This document shows, in pieces, positions 1-8,398 of a stretch of 64,000 nt of DNA; position 1 is the first letter of the stretch, and every line of letters starts with the position of its first letter. Position numbers and translations under genes: made by a program. Below the pieces are notes generated by a model. It saw only the letters and a program-made list of their open reading frames with translations. It was not told the DNA's origin and made no database searches. Location: positions 3,472,001-3,536,000 of the forward strand of contig OZ245326.1 in assembly GCA_965225915.1 (NCBI GenBank), read 5' to 3'. The stretch comes from JAAXHH01 sp965225915. Its GTDB lineage: Bacteria > JAAXHH01.

Positions 1-263
1 TGAGTGGCACGGCCTACGGCACCGTCGTGCTGCATTGCTGCCCAGAGGCCGCTGCCGGCGGTCCGCTGGCACACGTCAGAGATGGTGATCTGATCGAACT
101 GGACGTGGAGAACAGGCGGCTGGACCTGTGCGTGGATGAAGAGGAACTGGCGCGGCGAAAGACCGAACACGTTCTGCCCTCACCACCGGATAGAGGCTGG
201 CGCAGACTGTACGCACAACATGTCCTTCCCGCCCACCTGGGCGCCGACCTGGATTTCTTGTAA
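1..263 (+). CDS. IlvD/Edd-family dehydratase, C-terminal end (partial at left edge)
   Basis: The open frame is already running at the window edge and ends at a TAA at 261-263. Bases 1-2 are the last two bases of a codon, followed by S-G-T-A-Y-G-T-V-V-L-H, then P-E-A-A-A-G-G-P-L and V-R-D-G-D-L-I-E-L-D-V. This is the conserved swivelling C-terminal domain of dihydroxy-acid/sugar-acid dehydratases, which eliminate water using an Fe-S cluster and a divalent metal. The C-terminal tail alone cannot separate branched-chain IlvD from arabonate, xylonate or gluconate dehydratases. The neighbouring sugar kinase and the sugar-acid genes later in the window make a sugar-acid dehydratase somewhat more likely, which is inference. 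Confidence 0.85.
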   Translation, partial: SGTAYGTVVLHCCPEAAAGGPLAHVRDGDLIELDVENRRLDLCVDEEELARRKTEHVLPSPPDRGWRRLYAQHVLPAHLGADLDFL

Positions 264-328
264 CAGCGACCGGCAAGCAGCCGGTCCGTTGATCGCACCC
301 GCAAATCATCTGCCAATGGGATATTACC

Positions 329-1075
329 ATGACGAACAACCGACTTGGCCTGAAACTACGTCACCAGGAACTGGTACGAGACAACGGCTTTGCCGTGTGG
401 AACACCATCACGACGAAAACGCGCTGGGAACCTGATCAGACCGCGCTAGTGCTGTGCGACATCTGGGATTCGCACTGGTGCCGGGGCGCGGTGGTGAGAC
501 TGAACGCCATGACGCCGCAGATGAACGAGGTCGCAGCCGCCTGCCGGTCGCTCGGCGTCCTGATCGTCCACGCCCCCTCCTCGACCCTGGATTTCTACAG
601 GAATACGCCTGTAAGGAAACGAACCGAGTCCGTGCCAGCCGTGGATTCGCCGCCGGAACGTGACCTCCCGGATCCTCCGCTGCCCGTCGATTCATCCGAC
701 CATGGGGCGGATACGGGTGAGCAGGAACCCCATAGCGCCTGGTCCCGGCAGCATCCCGATATCGTCATCGACCAGGACAAAGACCTGATGTCCGACGACG
801 GCAAGCAGATCTATGCCTGTTTTCAGCACTACGGAATCCGTAATATGCTGATGATCGGGGTTCATACGAACATGTGCATCCTCCACAGATCCTTTGGGAT
901 AAAACAGATGGTCCGCTGGGGAGTTCCCGTGGCGTTGGTCCGCGATCTGACCGATATCATGTACAATCCCGCGATGCCGCCTTACGTCAGTCATGATGAA
1001 GGCACGAGACTGGTAGTTTCTTTTATTGAAAAGCACTGGTGCCCAACAATACACAGTTCCGATCTTCTTCCGTGA
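329..1075 (+). CDS. Isochorismatase-like cysteine hydrolase
   Basis: This 248-residue protein has the nicotinamidase/isochorismatase fold pattern. It has a beta strand ending in L-C-D-I-W-D (Asp44, the expected catalytic acid), a long variable insert, then G-V-H-T-N-M-C-I-L with the likely nucleophile Cys183, followed by V-A-L-V-R-D-L-T-D. Family members hydrolyse amides or vinyl ethers such as nicotinamide, N-carbamoyl compounds or isochorismate; the substrate cannot be read here. It lies 65 bp after the dehydratase and before a PfkB kinase on the same strand, so it is probably cotranscribed. The insert around residues 85-150 is longer than in nicotinamidase. The start ATG at 329 has no strong Shine-Dalgarno sequence. 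Confidence 0.8.
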   Translation: MTNNRLGLKLRHQELVRDNGFAVWNTITTKTRWEPDQTALVLCDIWDSHWCRGAVVRLNAMTPQMNEVAAACRSLGVLIVHAPSSTLDFYRNTPVRKRTESVPAVDSPPERDLPDPPLPVDSSDHGADTGEQEPHSAWSRQHPDIVIDQDKDLMSDDGKQIYACFQHYGIRNMLMIGVHTNMCILHRSFGIKQMVRWGVPVALVRDLTDIMYNPAMPPYVSHDEGTRLVVSFIEKHWCPTIHSSDLLP

Positions 1076-1123
1076 TCGCGCGGTTTCGGCAGTGCCCAAA
1101 TGGCACGGATTCAAGGTGCGGCG

Positions 1124-2095
1124 ATGAAGAGTGAACTCGACGTGTTGTCGGTAGGGGACGGCAACCTCGACGTCTGGATGCGGGTACCTCGTCATCCGAA
1201 CCAGCGCGTGGGAAAGGAAAGGGGAACCGGTGTCGTCGGCGATGCCTGCCACCTGGGCGCTGGGGGAGCCGCTGCCAATGTGGCCATGGGCGTTGCGCGA
1301 CTGGGCGCTCGCGCGGCCTTTGTCGGCGCGATAGGAGACGACGCGCCAGGTGTGCAGTTCAGGGATAGCATGCAGTCAGCCGGCGTCGATCTATCACACC
1401 TGCACGTCATGACCGGCCAGGCGACTTCCCTGGCCTGCATGTTCGAAACTCCTGATGGCGAATACGAATTCTACGTATGCCCGGGATCCAGATCCATTCC
1501 TTCCCACTGTCTGGCGGACGACTTTGTACGGTCGGCGCGCATTCTATTTCTGACCGGGCATGTGCTGACCGAGGACCCATCAACCTGCCAAACCATGCTT
1601 GACGCGATGGATATCGCGCGCGAAGCAGGCACCATCGTAGCCTTTGATCCCGGGAAGTACTGGCTCAATCCCGCGCTGGAATCCCGCATGAACGAGGCGG
1701 TTAAACGGACGGATATCATACTGCCGAATCGATTGGAAGCAGAACTGCTCACCGGTCGGGATTCCCCCTATGACGCGGTACAGGCGCTGCTCGACGCTGG
1801 TGTAGGGCTCGCTGCCGTGACGATGGGCGGGCGTGGTTGCGTGGTGGCTTCACCAGAGCGCATGGTTGAGCGGCCGGCATTCCACTCGAACGCCGCGTCC
1901 ACAGTAGGAGCGGGGGACGCTTTCGCCAGCGGCCTGCTGTTCAGTTACCTTGCAAAAGAGAGCCTGGAAGACATGGCGGCATTCGCGAATGCGACGGCGG
2001 CCATCAAAATCGGTACGTCCGGCGCGGCCGCAGGGTTGCCTGACGCAGGTGAGGTGGAAGTGTTTCTGAAGGAAAAGGCTGAAAAGCGTGCGTGA
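1124..2095 (+). CDS. PfkB-family carbohydrate kinase
   Basis: This is a ribokinase-like sugar kinase of about 323 residues. The N-terminal signature G-G-A-A-A-N-V-A-M-G-V-A-R-L-G and the C-terminal anion-hole/catalytic motif T-V-G-A-G-D-A-F-A-S-G are both present, so it should transfer phosphate from ATP to a sugar or nucleoside hydroxyl in the cytoplasm. An in-frame ATG at 1100 exists, but 1124 is preferred because AAGGTG sits 5 nt upstream. The substrate is unknown. With the IlvD-type dehydratase upstream, a 2-keto-3-deoxy-sugar-acid kinase is a reasonable guess, though only inferred. It converges with gcvT, with only 7 bp between the two stop codons. Confidence 0.88.
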   Translation: MKSELDVLSVGDGNLDVWMRVPRHPNQRVGKERGTGVVGDACHLGAGGAAANVAMGVARLGARAAFVGAIGDDAPGVQFRDSMQSAGVDLSHLHVMTGQATSLACMFETPDGEYEFYVCPGSRSIPSHCLADDFVRSARILFLTGHVLTEDPSTCQTMLDAMDIAREAGTIVAFDPGKYWLNPALESRMNEAVKRTDIILPNRLEAELLTGRDSPYDAVQALLDAGVGLAAVTMGGRGCVVASPERMVERPAFHSNAASTVGAGDAFASGLLFSYLAKESLEDMAAFANATAAIKIGTSGAAAGLPDAGEVEVFLKEKAEKRA

Positions 2096-2102
2096 CGGAG
2101 TA

Positions 2103-3200
2103 CTATTTCCTGCTGCCGGCGTAAAAAGGAAGTTTCACGACTTCGGCGACTATATGCTTTCCTCTGATCCCAATCGCCAATCCCGTGCCGGGTTCCGCCA
2201 ATTCGACCGGTACGAACCCCGTTCCGATACCAAAACCCAGCGTGGGTGAAATCGCTCCACTGACGACCTGGCCTACCGGAGTTTGCTCGTGGAATATCTC
2301 ATAACCCTGCCTGGGTATCCCCCGTTCCAGCAACTTTATTCCGACCAGTTTCCTACTCAAGCCTACACGTCGGATACGTACGAGGGCGTCCCGGCCAATA
2401 AAACCGGGCTTCTTCAGCTTTACCGTCCAGCTCAGTCCAGCTTCGATAGGATTGATCGATTCGTCGATCTCGTGTCCGTATAGCGCGAGACCGGCTTCCA
2501 GCCTCAGGGTATCCCTTGCACCCAGTCCGCATGGCTTCAAACCGCCAGAAGCCCCAGCGTCCAGGATGAGATCCCACAACTCGGCCGCGTACTGTGCCGG
2601 ATACCAGATTTCGAATCCGTCTTCTCCCGTGTATCCAGTACGGAACACCCTGGCCTCAATACCATTGATCCGCGTTTCCACGAATCCCTGGAATCTGAGC
2701 GTCTCCAGTTCGTCCTCCACAAGGGGGTTCAGGATCGCCTCGCTGCCCGGACCCTGCAGGGCGATGAGCATGCTCTCTTCGCTCAGGTCCCTGATCTCGA
2801 CATTAAAGGGAGCGGCGGCCTTGCGAAACCAGTCCAGGTCTTTCTCCCGGTTTCCAGCGTTGGGAATGATCAGAATCCGGTCCGGCAGCCGGTACACCAG
2901 GAAATCATCGATGACGCCGCCGTCGTCTCTGCATGCCAGCGTATACTGGGACCGGTAGGGTTCCAGGCGTTCGACATCGTTTACCGTGCAGTGATTCACA
3001 AACGTTATGGCGTCAGGCCCCATGATCTCCACCCGCCCCATGTGCGAAACATCAAAAAGACCAGCACTGGATCGAACCGCACGATGTTCAGCCAGAATGC
3101 CCTCGTACTGTACCGGCATTTCCCATCCGCTGAAGGGCACCAGCCTGGCACCCAGGGCCGCGTGCCGGTCGTATAGCGCCGTTCTTCTCAGTTCAGTCAT
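2103..3200 (-). CDS. gcvT: Aminomethyltransferase, glycine cleavage system T protein
   Basis: At 365 residues this is the normal length for GcvT, which transfers the aminomethyl-derived C1 unit from the lipoyl H protein to tetrahydrofolate and releases ammonia. The N-terminus has the family pattern L-Y-D-R-H, then P-F-S-G-W-E-M-P-V-Q-Y, followed by D-V-S-H-M-G-R. The catalytic Asp lies in N-H-C-T-V-N-D-V-E-R-L. The C-terminal domain has G-Y-T-G-E-D-G-F-E-I and the barrel with P-T-L-G-F-G-I-G. The P, H and L proteins are not in the window. A GGGAG Shine-Dalgarno element precedes the ATG. No glycine riboswitch fits in the short leader of about 38 nt. Confidence 0.95.
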   Translation of the reverse strand: MTELRRTALYDRHAALGARLVPFSGWEMPVQYEGILAEHRAVRSSAGLFDVSHMGRVEIMGPDAITFVNHCTVNDVERLEPYRSQYTLACRDDGGVIDDFLVYRLPDRILIIPNAGNREKDLDWFRKAAAPFNVEIRDLSEESMLIALQGPGSEAILNPLVEDELETLRFQGFVETRINGIEARVFRTGYTGEDGFEIWYPAQYAAELWDLILDAGASGGLKPCGLGARDTLRLEAGLALYGHEIDESINPIEAGLSWTVKLKKPGFIGRDALVRIRRVGLSRKLVGIKLLERGIPRQGYEIFHEQTPVGQVVSGAISPTLGFGIGTGFVPVELAEPGTGLAIGIRGKHIVAEVVKLPFYAGSRK

Positions 3201-3244
3201 GCCTTGCTCCCGTCGGTCAACCGGAATCGATTTTCGTCATCCGC

Positions 3245-3274
3245 ATTTAACGCATAGGGATTCGGTGGTGTCAA
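3245..3274 (-). promoter_or_regulatory. Sigma-70-type promoter for gcvT
   Basis: On the minus strand a perfect TTGACA (-35, 3269-3274) is followed after 18 nt by TTAAAT (-10, 3245-3250). The predicted start is near 3238, giving a leader of about 38 nt to the gcvT ATG. It is supported by sequence match only. Confidence 0.5.
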
Positions 3275-3374
3275 TACAAAACGAGATGCATGGTGTATTT
3301 CCGACTGAATGGGACAGATAGAAATCAGGGCCAATCAACCCACACCACCATTCAACAAGAGGATACCTGAAAAC

Positions 3375-5261
3375 ATGATACGAAGACGTCATTTTGCTAT
3401 CGCGGGTTTATGCCTGCTCCTCACAGGAAGCGCCCGTGGCGCTGAAATCGTCATTACCGAGGTCATGGCGAACCCGGAGTCGGAATCAAAAGGCGAGTTC
3501 GTGGAACTCTACAATTCGGGAGACGCGCCGGTCGATCTCGACGGCTGGACACTCGGCGATCTGAAGGATATAAACGATACGATTACGGATTACACCGGCC
3601 CTTATGATACCGGACTCATGGGAACCGTTCTCGCGCCGGGTGCTTACGCGCTCATCGTGGATCCCGATTATGACGGTTTTTACAACGACCGAATCGTTGC
3701 GGGCGACGATCCCGCCCGTCTTCTGATGTTGACGATAAAGGACGATCGCACGCTGGGCAATGGACTCGGAAACAGTTCGGATCTCGCCTTTATTAAGAAA
3801 GACGATATCACGATCGACACCTTTGAATGGACCGATTCAGCGGGCGGCGACGGTATATCATGGGAGCGAATGCGGATCGACCTGCCCGTAGAGGCTTCCA
3901 ATCTCTCTCCGTCCATGCATCCGGACGGATCAACCCCGGGGTTCAGGAACAGCACCTCGACCGATCCACCTGATATGCCGAATCCCGAGGAACCTGAAGA
4001 GCCTGAGGAGCCCACCGAACCTTCCGATCCTGAGGAGCCAACGGAACCTGCCGAACCTGAGGTACCGGAAGAGCCTGCGGATCCTGAGGTACCGGAGGAG
4101 CCGACCGAACCAGTGATACCAGAAGAGCCGACTGAGCCGACTGAGCCTGCCGATCCTGAGGTACCGGAAGAACCTGCCGAACCCATCGAACCAGAAGAGC
4201 CGACTGAGCCCACGGAGCCGGAAGAGCCAACGGAACCTGCCGAACCTGAGGTACCGGAAGAGCCTGCGGATCCTGAGGTACCGGAGGAGCCGACCGAACC
4301 AGTGATACCAGAAGAGCCGACTGAGCCGACTGAGCCTGCCGAACCTGAGGTACCGGAAGAACCTGCCGAACCCATCGAACCAGAAGAGCCGACTGAGCCG
4401 ACCGAACCCACTGAACCCACGGAGCCCGTCGTACCTCCCGCCACCCAGGAACCGATGGGCGATGCGCTTATCAACGAAATCATGTTTAACCCCGGACCCA
4501 ATCGATCCGAATGGATAGAACTACACAACCGCGGGAGCAATGAGATCGATCTTTCGCGCTGGTCTCTGCGTCTGGGACACGTGGAGCGGGCGCGGCTTAT
4601 ATCCGACACAGGTCTGCCACTCGAAAGCCAGGGTTATCTCGTGATAGCCCACGATATCGCCCAGTTCAGGCAAACTTATCCCACATTCGACGGACGGGTG
4701 GTGGCAGCCACGGGTGGCTGGGAAAGACTCCGTAACAGCGGTGCCCGTTTGTTGCTGCTGGATGCCAGTGGAAGAGTAATCCATGAAGCAGAATACGACG
4801 AGGAAACGAGTCCGGACCCGGGTCGTTCAGCGGAACTGGTGAATCCGGAATTCGAACCACAGGCCTGGGGCCCTTCCGCCGCTGCGCAGGGCGCCACGCC
4901 TGGACAAAAGAACTCTCTGTATGTCGCTCATATCCCAAAGGATATCTCCTTGCACGTGAGCAACAATCCGTTTTCACCGGATGGCGACAACCATGAAGAC
5001 GTCTGTCTCGTGACGGTTGATCTGCCCGCAACCCACGGGATACTGCACGCTATGGTTTTCGACATTAACGGACGTTTCCTTAAAACCCTGATCGATCAGA
5101 CTGCCGTAGCCAGCCGTCACGTGTTTACCTGGGACGGAACGGATCAGCACGGACGACGGTTGCCCGTTGGTCCTTACATCCTATACGTCGAGCAACTGTT
5201 GCCCACACTCAACAGGTTGACGGCTTCAAAGCACCTGGTGGTGATCGCGTCCTCCCGTTGA
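3375..5261 (+). CDS. Secreted lamin-tail-domain protein with acidic proline-rich linker and FlgD-like C-terminus
   Basis: This is a protein of about 628 residues. From the ATG at 3375 it begins with M-I-R-R-R and a hydrophobic stretch ending S-A-R-G-A, a clear signal peptide; an in-frame ATG at 3309 would put 22 polar residues ahead of it. The mature protein starts with a lamin-tail domain (I-V-I-T-E-V-M-A-N-P, then F-V-E-L-Y-N and L-D-G-W-T-L), followed by a linker of about 150 residues made of E, P, T, V, A and D. A second lamin-tail domain follows (I-N-E-I-M-F-N-P, then W-I-E-L-H-N-R-G). The C-terminus, with F-S-P-D-G-D-N and the module from T-W-D-G-T-D-Q-H-G-R to Y-I-L-Y-V-E, is FlgD Ig-like, as in cell-surface sorting tails of FCB-group bacteria. 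A surface structural or adhesive role is inferred. Confidence 0.85.
   Translation: MIRRRHFAIAGLCLLLTGSARGAEIVITEVMANPESESKGEFVELYNSGDAPVDLDGWTLGDLKDINDTITDYTGPYDTGLMGTVLAPGAYALIVDPDYDGFYNDRIVAGDDPARLLMLTIKDDRTLGNGLGNSSDLAFIKKDDITIDTFEWTDSAGGDGISWERMRIDLPVEASNLSPSMHPDGSTPGFRNSTSTDPPDMPNPEEPEEPEEPTEPSDPEEPTEPAEPEVPEEPADPEVPEEPTEPVIPEEPTEPTEPADPEVPEEPAEPIEPEEPTEPTEPEEPTEPAEPEVPEEPADPEVPEEPTEPVIPEEPTEPTEPAEPEVPEEPAEPIEPEEPTEPTEPTEPTEPVVPPATQEPMGDALINEIMFNPGPNRSEWIELHNRGSNEIDLSRWSLRLGHVERARLISDTGLPLESQGYLVIAHDIAQFRQTYPTFDGRVVAATGGWERLRNSGARLLLLDASGRVIHEAEYDEETSPDPGRSAELVNPEFEPQAWGPSAAAQGATPGQKNSLYVAHIPKDISLHVSNNPFSPDGDNHEDVCLVTVDLPATHGILHAMVFDINGRFLKTLIDQTAVASRHVFTWDGTDQHGRRLPVGPYILYVEQLLPTLNRLTASKHLVVIASSR
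4032..4409 (+). repeat. 63-residue (189-bp) near-perfect tandem duplication inside the proline/glutamate linker
   Basis: The block 4032-4220 is followed directly by 4221-4409. At the protein level the two 63-residue units differ at one position by eye (Asp in A-D-P-E-V of copy one, Glu in copy two), and the DNA is nearly identical apart from the ends. Within each unit a 3-residue E-P-T/E-P-A rhythm and a 9-residue P-E-E-P-x-x-P-x-V/I rhythm are visible. The duplication keeps the reading frame. Confidence 0.9.
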
Positions 5262-5378
5262 AGAACCGGATATTCTGCTTGACACACCCACTCCGGATAT
5301 CTTGATTGATTATGGCTCCAGCAACTGTATACCACGTCATTCCGAGCCAAATCGAGTCGTGCGTACAAAGTTGGATTC

Positions 5379-6326
5379 ATGAACAATATCGTGGTCTTCA
5401 GCGGCTCCTCCCATCCTGCCCTGTCGGAGGAGGTATGCCACAATCTGAACGTGCCGCTGCGAGCTAGTATTCTGACGCGATTCAGCAATGATTGCCTCCA
5501 GGTTCAGTTGAACGCGAACTGCCGTGAAGGCGATGTTTTCATCATACAACCGCTGGGCCCACCGGTGCAGGAAAATCTCATGGAACTGCTGCTGATGCTT
5601 GACGCAGCGCGTGGGGCTTCCGCGGCGCGCACCACGGCGGTTCTTCCCTATTTCTCCTATTCCAGGTCCGACAAGAAGGACGCCCCTCGTATCTCCATCG
5701 CGGGACGCTTGGTCGCCGATCTGCTCGGTACAGCCGGTGCCAATCGCATCCTCACGCTGCAAATGCATCAACCGCAGGTACATGGTTTTTTCAGTATGCC
5801 CGTGGATCACCTGAACGCGATCAAGGTCCTGGCGCAACACTTCCAACAGCGGGATCTGAGCAATACTGTCATCGTCTCACCCGACCTGGGCAACGCAAAA
5901 AACGCTGCTCATTTCGCACGGCTGCTGATGTTGCCCGTGGCGGCAGGTAACAAGCGCCGCATATCGGATGACAAGGTCGTGATCGACATGATTGTAGGCG
6001 ACGTTTCAGGCAAGAACACGATTATCATGGACGATGAGATTGCGACGGGCACCAGTATCATCGAACTGATCGAACGATTGAGAGAAAGAAACGTGGGCAG
6101 AATATCCGTCGCGTGCACACATGGCATCTTCAGTGGCACGGCGATTGAACGACTGGAAGCATGCGCTGATATCGATGAAATCGTCACGACCAACACGGTC
6201 CCCATCAGCGAAAACAAGCGTCTTCCGCATATGGTGGTACTGTCCGTCGCGTCGATGCTTGCCGAGACCATAAGGAGGATCCATAACGGCGAATCGGTCA
6301 GCAGTCTGTTTGTCGATACAATGTAG
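5379..6326 (+). CDS. prs: Ribose-phosphate pyrophosphokinase-like protein (divergent PRPP synthetase)
   Basis: At 315 residues it has the normal Prs length and two-domain layout. Recognisable parts are V-V-F-S-G-S-S-H near the start, N-L-M-E-L-L-L-M-L-D-A, A-V-L-P-Y-F-S-Y-S-R-S-D-K-K, the flexible catalytic-loop segment N-K-R-R-I-S and the PRPP-binding loop I-I-M-D-D-E-I-A-T-G-T-S. The enzyme makes PRPP from ribose 5-phosphate and ATP for nucleotide, His and Trp synthesis. Several usually invariant spots differ: the D-L-H-A-x-Q-I-Q-G-F-F motif reads Q-M-H-Q-P-Q-V-H-G-F-F, and the PRPP loop has E-I-A-T-G-T in place of I-D-T-A-G-T. It may therefore be a second, divergent Prs or a Prs-like protein. 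Confidence 0.85.
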   Translation: MNNIVVFSGSSHPALSEEVCHNLNVPLRASILTRFSNDCLQVQLNANCREGDVFIIQPLGPPVQENLMELLLMLDAARGASAARTTAVLPYFSYSRSDKKDAPRISIAGRLVADLLGTAGANRILTLQMHQPQVHGFFSMPVDHLNAIKVLAQHFQQRDLSNTVIVSPDLGNAKNAAHFARLLMLPVAAGNKRRISDDKVVIDMIVGDVSGKNTIIMDDEIATGTSIIELIERLRERNVGRISVACTHGIFSGTAIERLEACADIDEIVTTNTVPISENKRLPHMVVLSVASMLAETIRRIHNGESVSSLFVDTM

Positions 6327-6425
6327 TTCCCTGCTGGAGGATCTTCCCTTTGGGCTTGCTTCCTGGTCTTTGGGCAGCGGACTGAAAACCGAAAGCGATA
6401 CTAACCAGTTCCACGGAGGACAAGG

Positions 6426-7544
6426 ATGGATAAGATCAAACGGCGCGAATTCCTGAAAACGGCGTCTACGGCTGGACTTGCCGGCGGCGCCGCGCTGGTG
6501 GCTGGATGTGGTTCGGGACAGGAGAGCAGCGGTCCCGCTATCCGCACGAATAAGACCTACGAATGGAAGATGGTCACGACCTGGACACCCAACCTGCCTA
6601 TTCTGCAGGAAAGCGCGAAATTGCTCGCCGAGTGGGTGGAGGAAATGTCCGAGGGCAGGATGAAGATTACGGTGTATGCGGGTGGTGAACTGATTCCAGC
6701 CCTCGAGGGATTCGAAGCGGTGAGCCAGGGCGTGGCTGAAATGGGCCACGGCGCCGCATATTACTGGGCGGGCAAGGCGCCTGCCACACAGTTCTTCTCA
6801 TCAGTGCCCTTCGGCATGAATGCACAGCAGGTTACAGCCTGGCTTTACAGCGGCGGAGGCTTGAAGTTGTGGGAGGAAATCTACGAACCTTTCAACCTGG
6901 TGCCCATGCCTGCCGGCAATACCGGGTTCCAGATGGGTGGCTGGTTCAGGAAGGAGATCAACACCGCAGACGATCTACAGGGATTGAAGATGCGCATTCC
7001 CGGCCTCGGGGGCGATGTAATCAAGCGGGCGGGCGGATCGGCCATTCTATCTTCCTTGGGAGAAATCTACACCAACCTGGATCGCGGCGTCATCGACGCT
7101 ACCGAATGGATCGGTCCCTATCACGACTACCTCATGGGTTTTTACCGGGCAGCCAAGTATTACTACTATCCGGGCTGGCATGAACCGGGAACCGTGACGG
7201 AACTCATGATCAACAAGAGCGCCTTCGAAGAACTTCCGAAGTACCTGCAGACGGTGATCCGAACCGCGGCAGCACGATCTACGCATTGGGTGCTGTCCGA
7301 ATTCGACGCCAAGAACAACGAGTACCTTCAGAAGCTGATCAACGAAGAAGGGGTTCAGCTTCGAAGATTCCCGGATGCCGTGCTTTCCACCCTGAAGGGA
7401 TACGCAGAGGAAGTCATTACCGAGTTGACCGACACCGATGAAGACAGCCGGAAGGTCTACGAGTCCTTTAACTCTTTCCGAAAGACAGTAAGCGGTTGGA
7501 CGGACCTGGGTGAAAAGATGTACTATTCCGGGGCGATGGGGTAG
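6426..7544 (+). CDS. TRAP transporter solute-binding protein (DctP type), Tat lipoprotein
   Basis: This 372-residue protein has a strong GGAGG Shine-Dalgarno sequence upstream of its ATG. The N-terminus K-R-R-E-F-L-K is a twin-arginine signal, and the hydrophobic stretch ends in L-V-A-G-C, a lipobox, so the protein is probably exported folded and then lipid-anchored. The body has the DctP family pattern, including M-V-T-T-W, I-T-V-Y-A-G-G-E-L-I-P-A and L-K-M-R-I-P-G-L-G-G. Its fold binds carboxylic or sugar acids for the TRAP permease. The membrane partners (DctQ and DctM types) are not in the window: the next gene is convergent and unrelated. The substrate is unknown. Confidence 0.9.
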   Translation: MDKIKRREFLKTASTAGLAGGAALVAGCGSGQESSGPAIRTNKTYEWKMVTTWTPNLPILQESAKLLAEWVEEMSEGRMKITVYAGGELIPALEGFEAVSQGVAEMGHGAAYYWAGKAPATQFFSSVPFGMNAQQVTAWLYSGGGLKLWEEIYEPFNLVPMPAGNTGFQMGGWFRKEINTADDLQGLKMRIPGLGGDVIKRAGGSAILSSLGEIYTNLDRGVIDATEWIGPYHDYLMGFYRAAKYYYYPGWHEPGTVTELMINKSAFEELPKYLQTVIRTAAARSTHWVLSEFDAKNNEYLQKLINEEGVQLRRFPDAVLSTLKGYAEEVITELTDTDEDSRKVYESFNSFRKTVSGWTDLGEKMYYSGAMG

Positions 7545-7597
7545 GCGGTTTCGACGCAGGACCCAGCGGATCGCAGTGTGGCCGATACCCGGTTAAA

Positions 7598-8311
7598 TCA
7601 ACCGAACACGCCTTCTATCCTTGCTACCCAACCGGTCATTGCGTCGCAGTACAGCAGGTCGTTTCCACATCGGGCCATGCCATGAGGCTCCGGATGACCG
7701 GGATCGATATGGATCTCGTCGAGCACCTTTCCGGTATCGATATTCATCTTGGCTATGGTACGGTCCAGTTTGAATACCATCCAGATGGCATCGTCTTCGG
7801 TCCTTACGACACCGTGACCAGCGGGGTAAGGAAGCGGAATGACCCGTTTAACCGACCAGTCCGATATTAGGACCTGGGTAAGGGTTTTCTCCTGGAGCGT
7901 GCTCAGCCAGATCGTACCCGTTTCCACGAAATCGTAGTCCAGGCCATGCGTCCCGCCGGGCGCGGGCAACGGGCGCCGAAGCAGGGTCTCTCCGGTCTGG
8001 GGGTCGACTTTGAGGATTTCTCCCCTTCCAGCTGGAGCGTCGGTGTTTTTCGAAAAACGCCACCTGTCTCCGGATCCGTTCGCGGCCAGCCAGAGCCCCC
8101 CCTCTCCAAATGACATCCCGCTGGTGTTGGAGGACTCCGTAGGCAGTTCACGGAGAATCCTGGATACACCGTATTCGTGAGGAGCTTCAAGGGCCAGAAG
8201 CGCCAGGCGATCGGTCAGTTGATCCACGATCCAGAGGCCTTCGTCAGTGACCTGCAGACCGTTCGGCACTCCGTATGGCGCCCGCATGTAACGAGATATT
8301 TTGGGTGTCAT
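7598..8311 (-). CDS. Beta-propeller protein (virginiamycin B lyase/YncE/SMP-30-like)
   Basis: A 237-residue protein made of repeated beta-blade segments: L-W-I-V-D-Q, G-G-L-W-L-A-A-N-G, G-T-I-W-L-S-T and D-A-I-W-M-V-F, each about 40-60 residues apart. This matches NHL/SMP-30/virginiamycin-lyase-like propellers. About five blades are visible, which is short for the class, and no signal peptide is present, so a cytoplasmic location is likely. No catalytic residues could be assigned. A GGAG element precedes the ATG. It lies 87 bp downstream of a PhyH dioxygenase on the same strand and may be cotranscribed with it. Confidence 0.65.
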   Translation of the reverse strand: MTPKISRYMRAPYGVPNGLQVTDEGLWIVDQLTDRLALLALEAPHEYGVSRILRELPTESSNTSGMSFGEGGLWLAANGSGDRWRFSKNTDAPAGRGEILKVDPQTGETLLRRPLPAPGGTHGLDYDFVETGTIWLSTLQEKTLTQVLISDWSVKRVIPLPYPAGHGVVRTEDDAIWMVFKLDRTIAKMNIDTGKVLDEIHIDPGHPEPHGMARCGNDLLYCDAMTGWVARIEGVFG

Positions 8312-8398
8312 GACTGGCTCCGGATCGATTGATCTTTGACTTCATGTTCTTTATTGATCACGTCTTCTAGCCCGCGGCTTCGTTCTTGCGGTTCCAAT

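Noticed and set aside
3201..3244. Glycine riboswitch before gcvT
   Set aside because: The predicted leader is about 38 nt, too short for a tandem aptamer.
3680..4609. A 309-codon minus-strand frame full of Gly-Ser-Val repeats
   Set aside because: It is the antisense shadow of the E-P-T repeat linker of the lamin-tail protein and has no start or ribosome site support.
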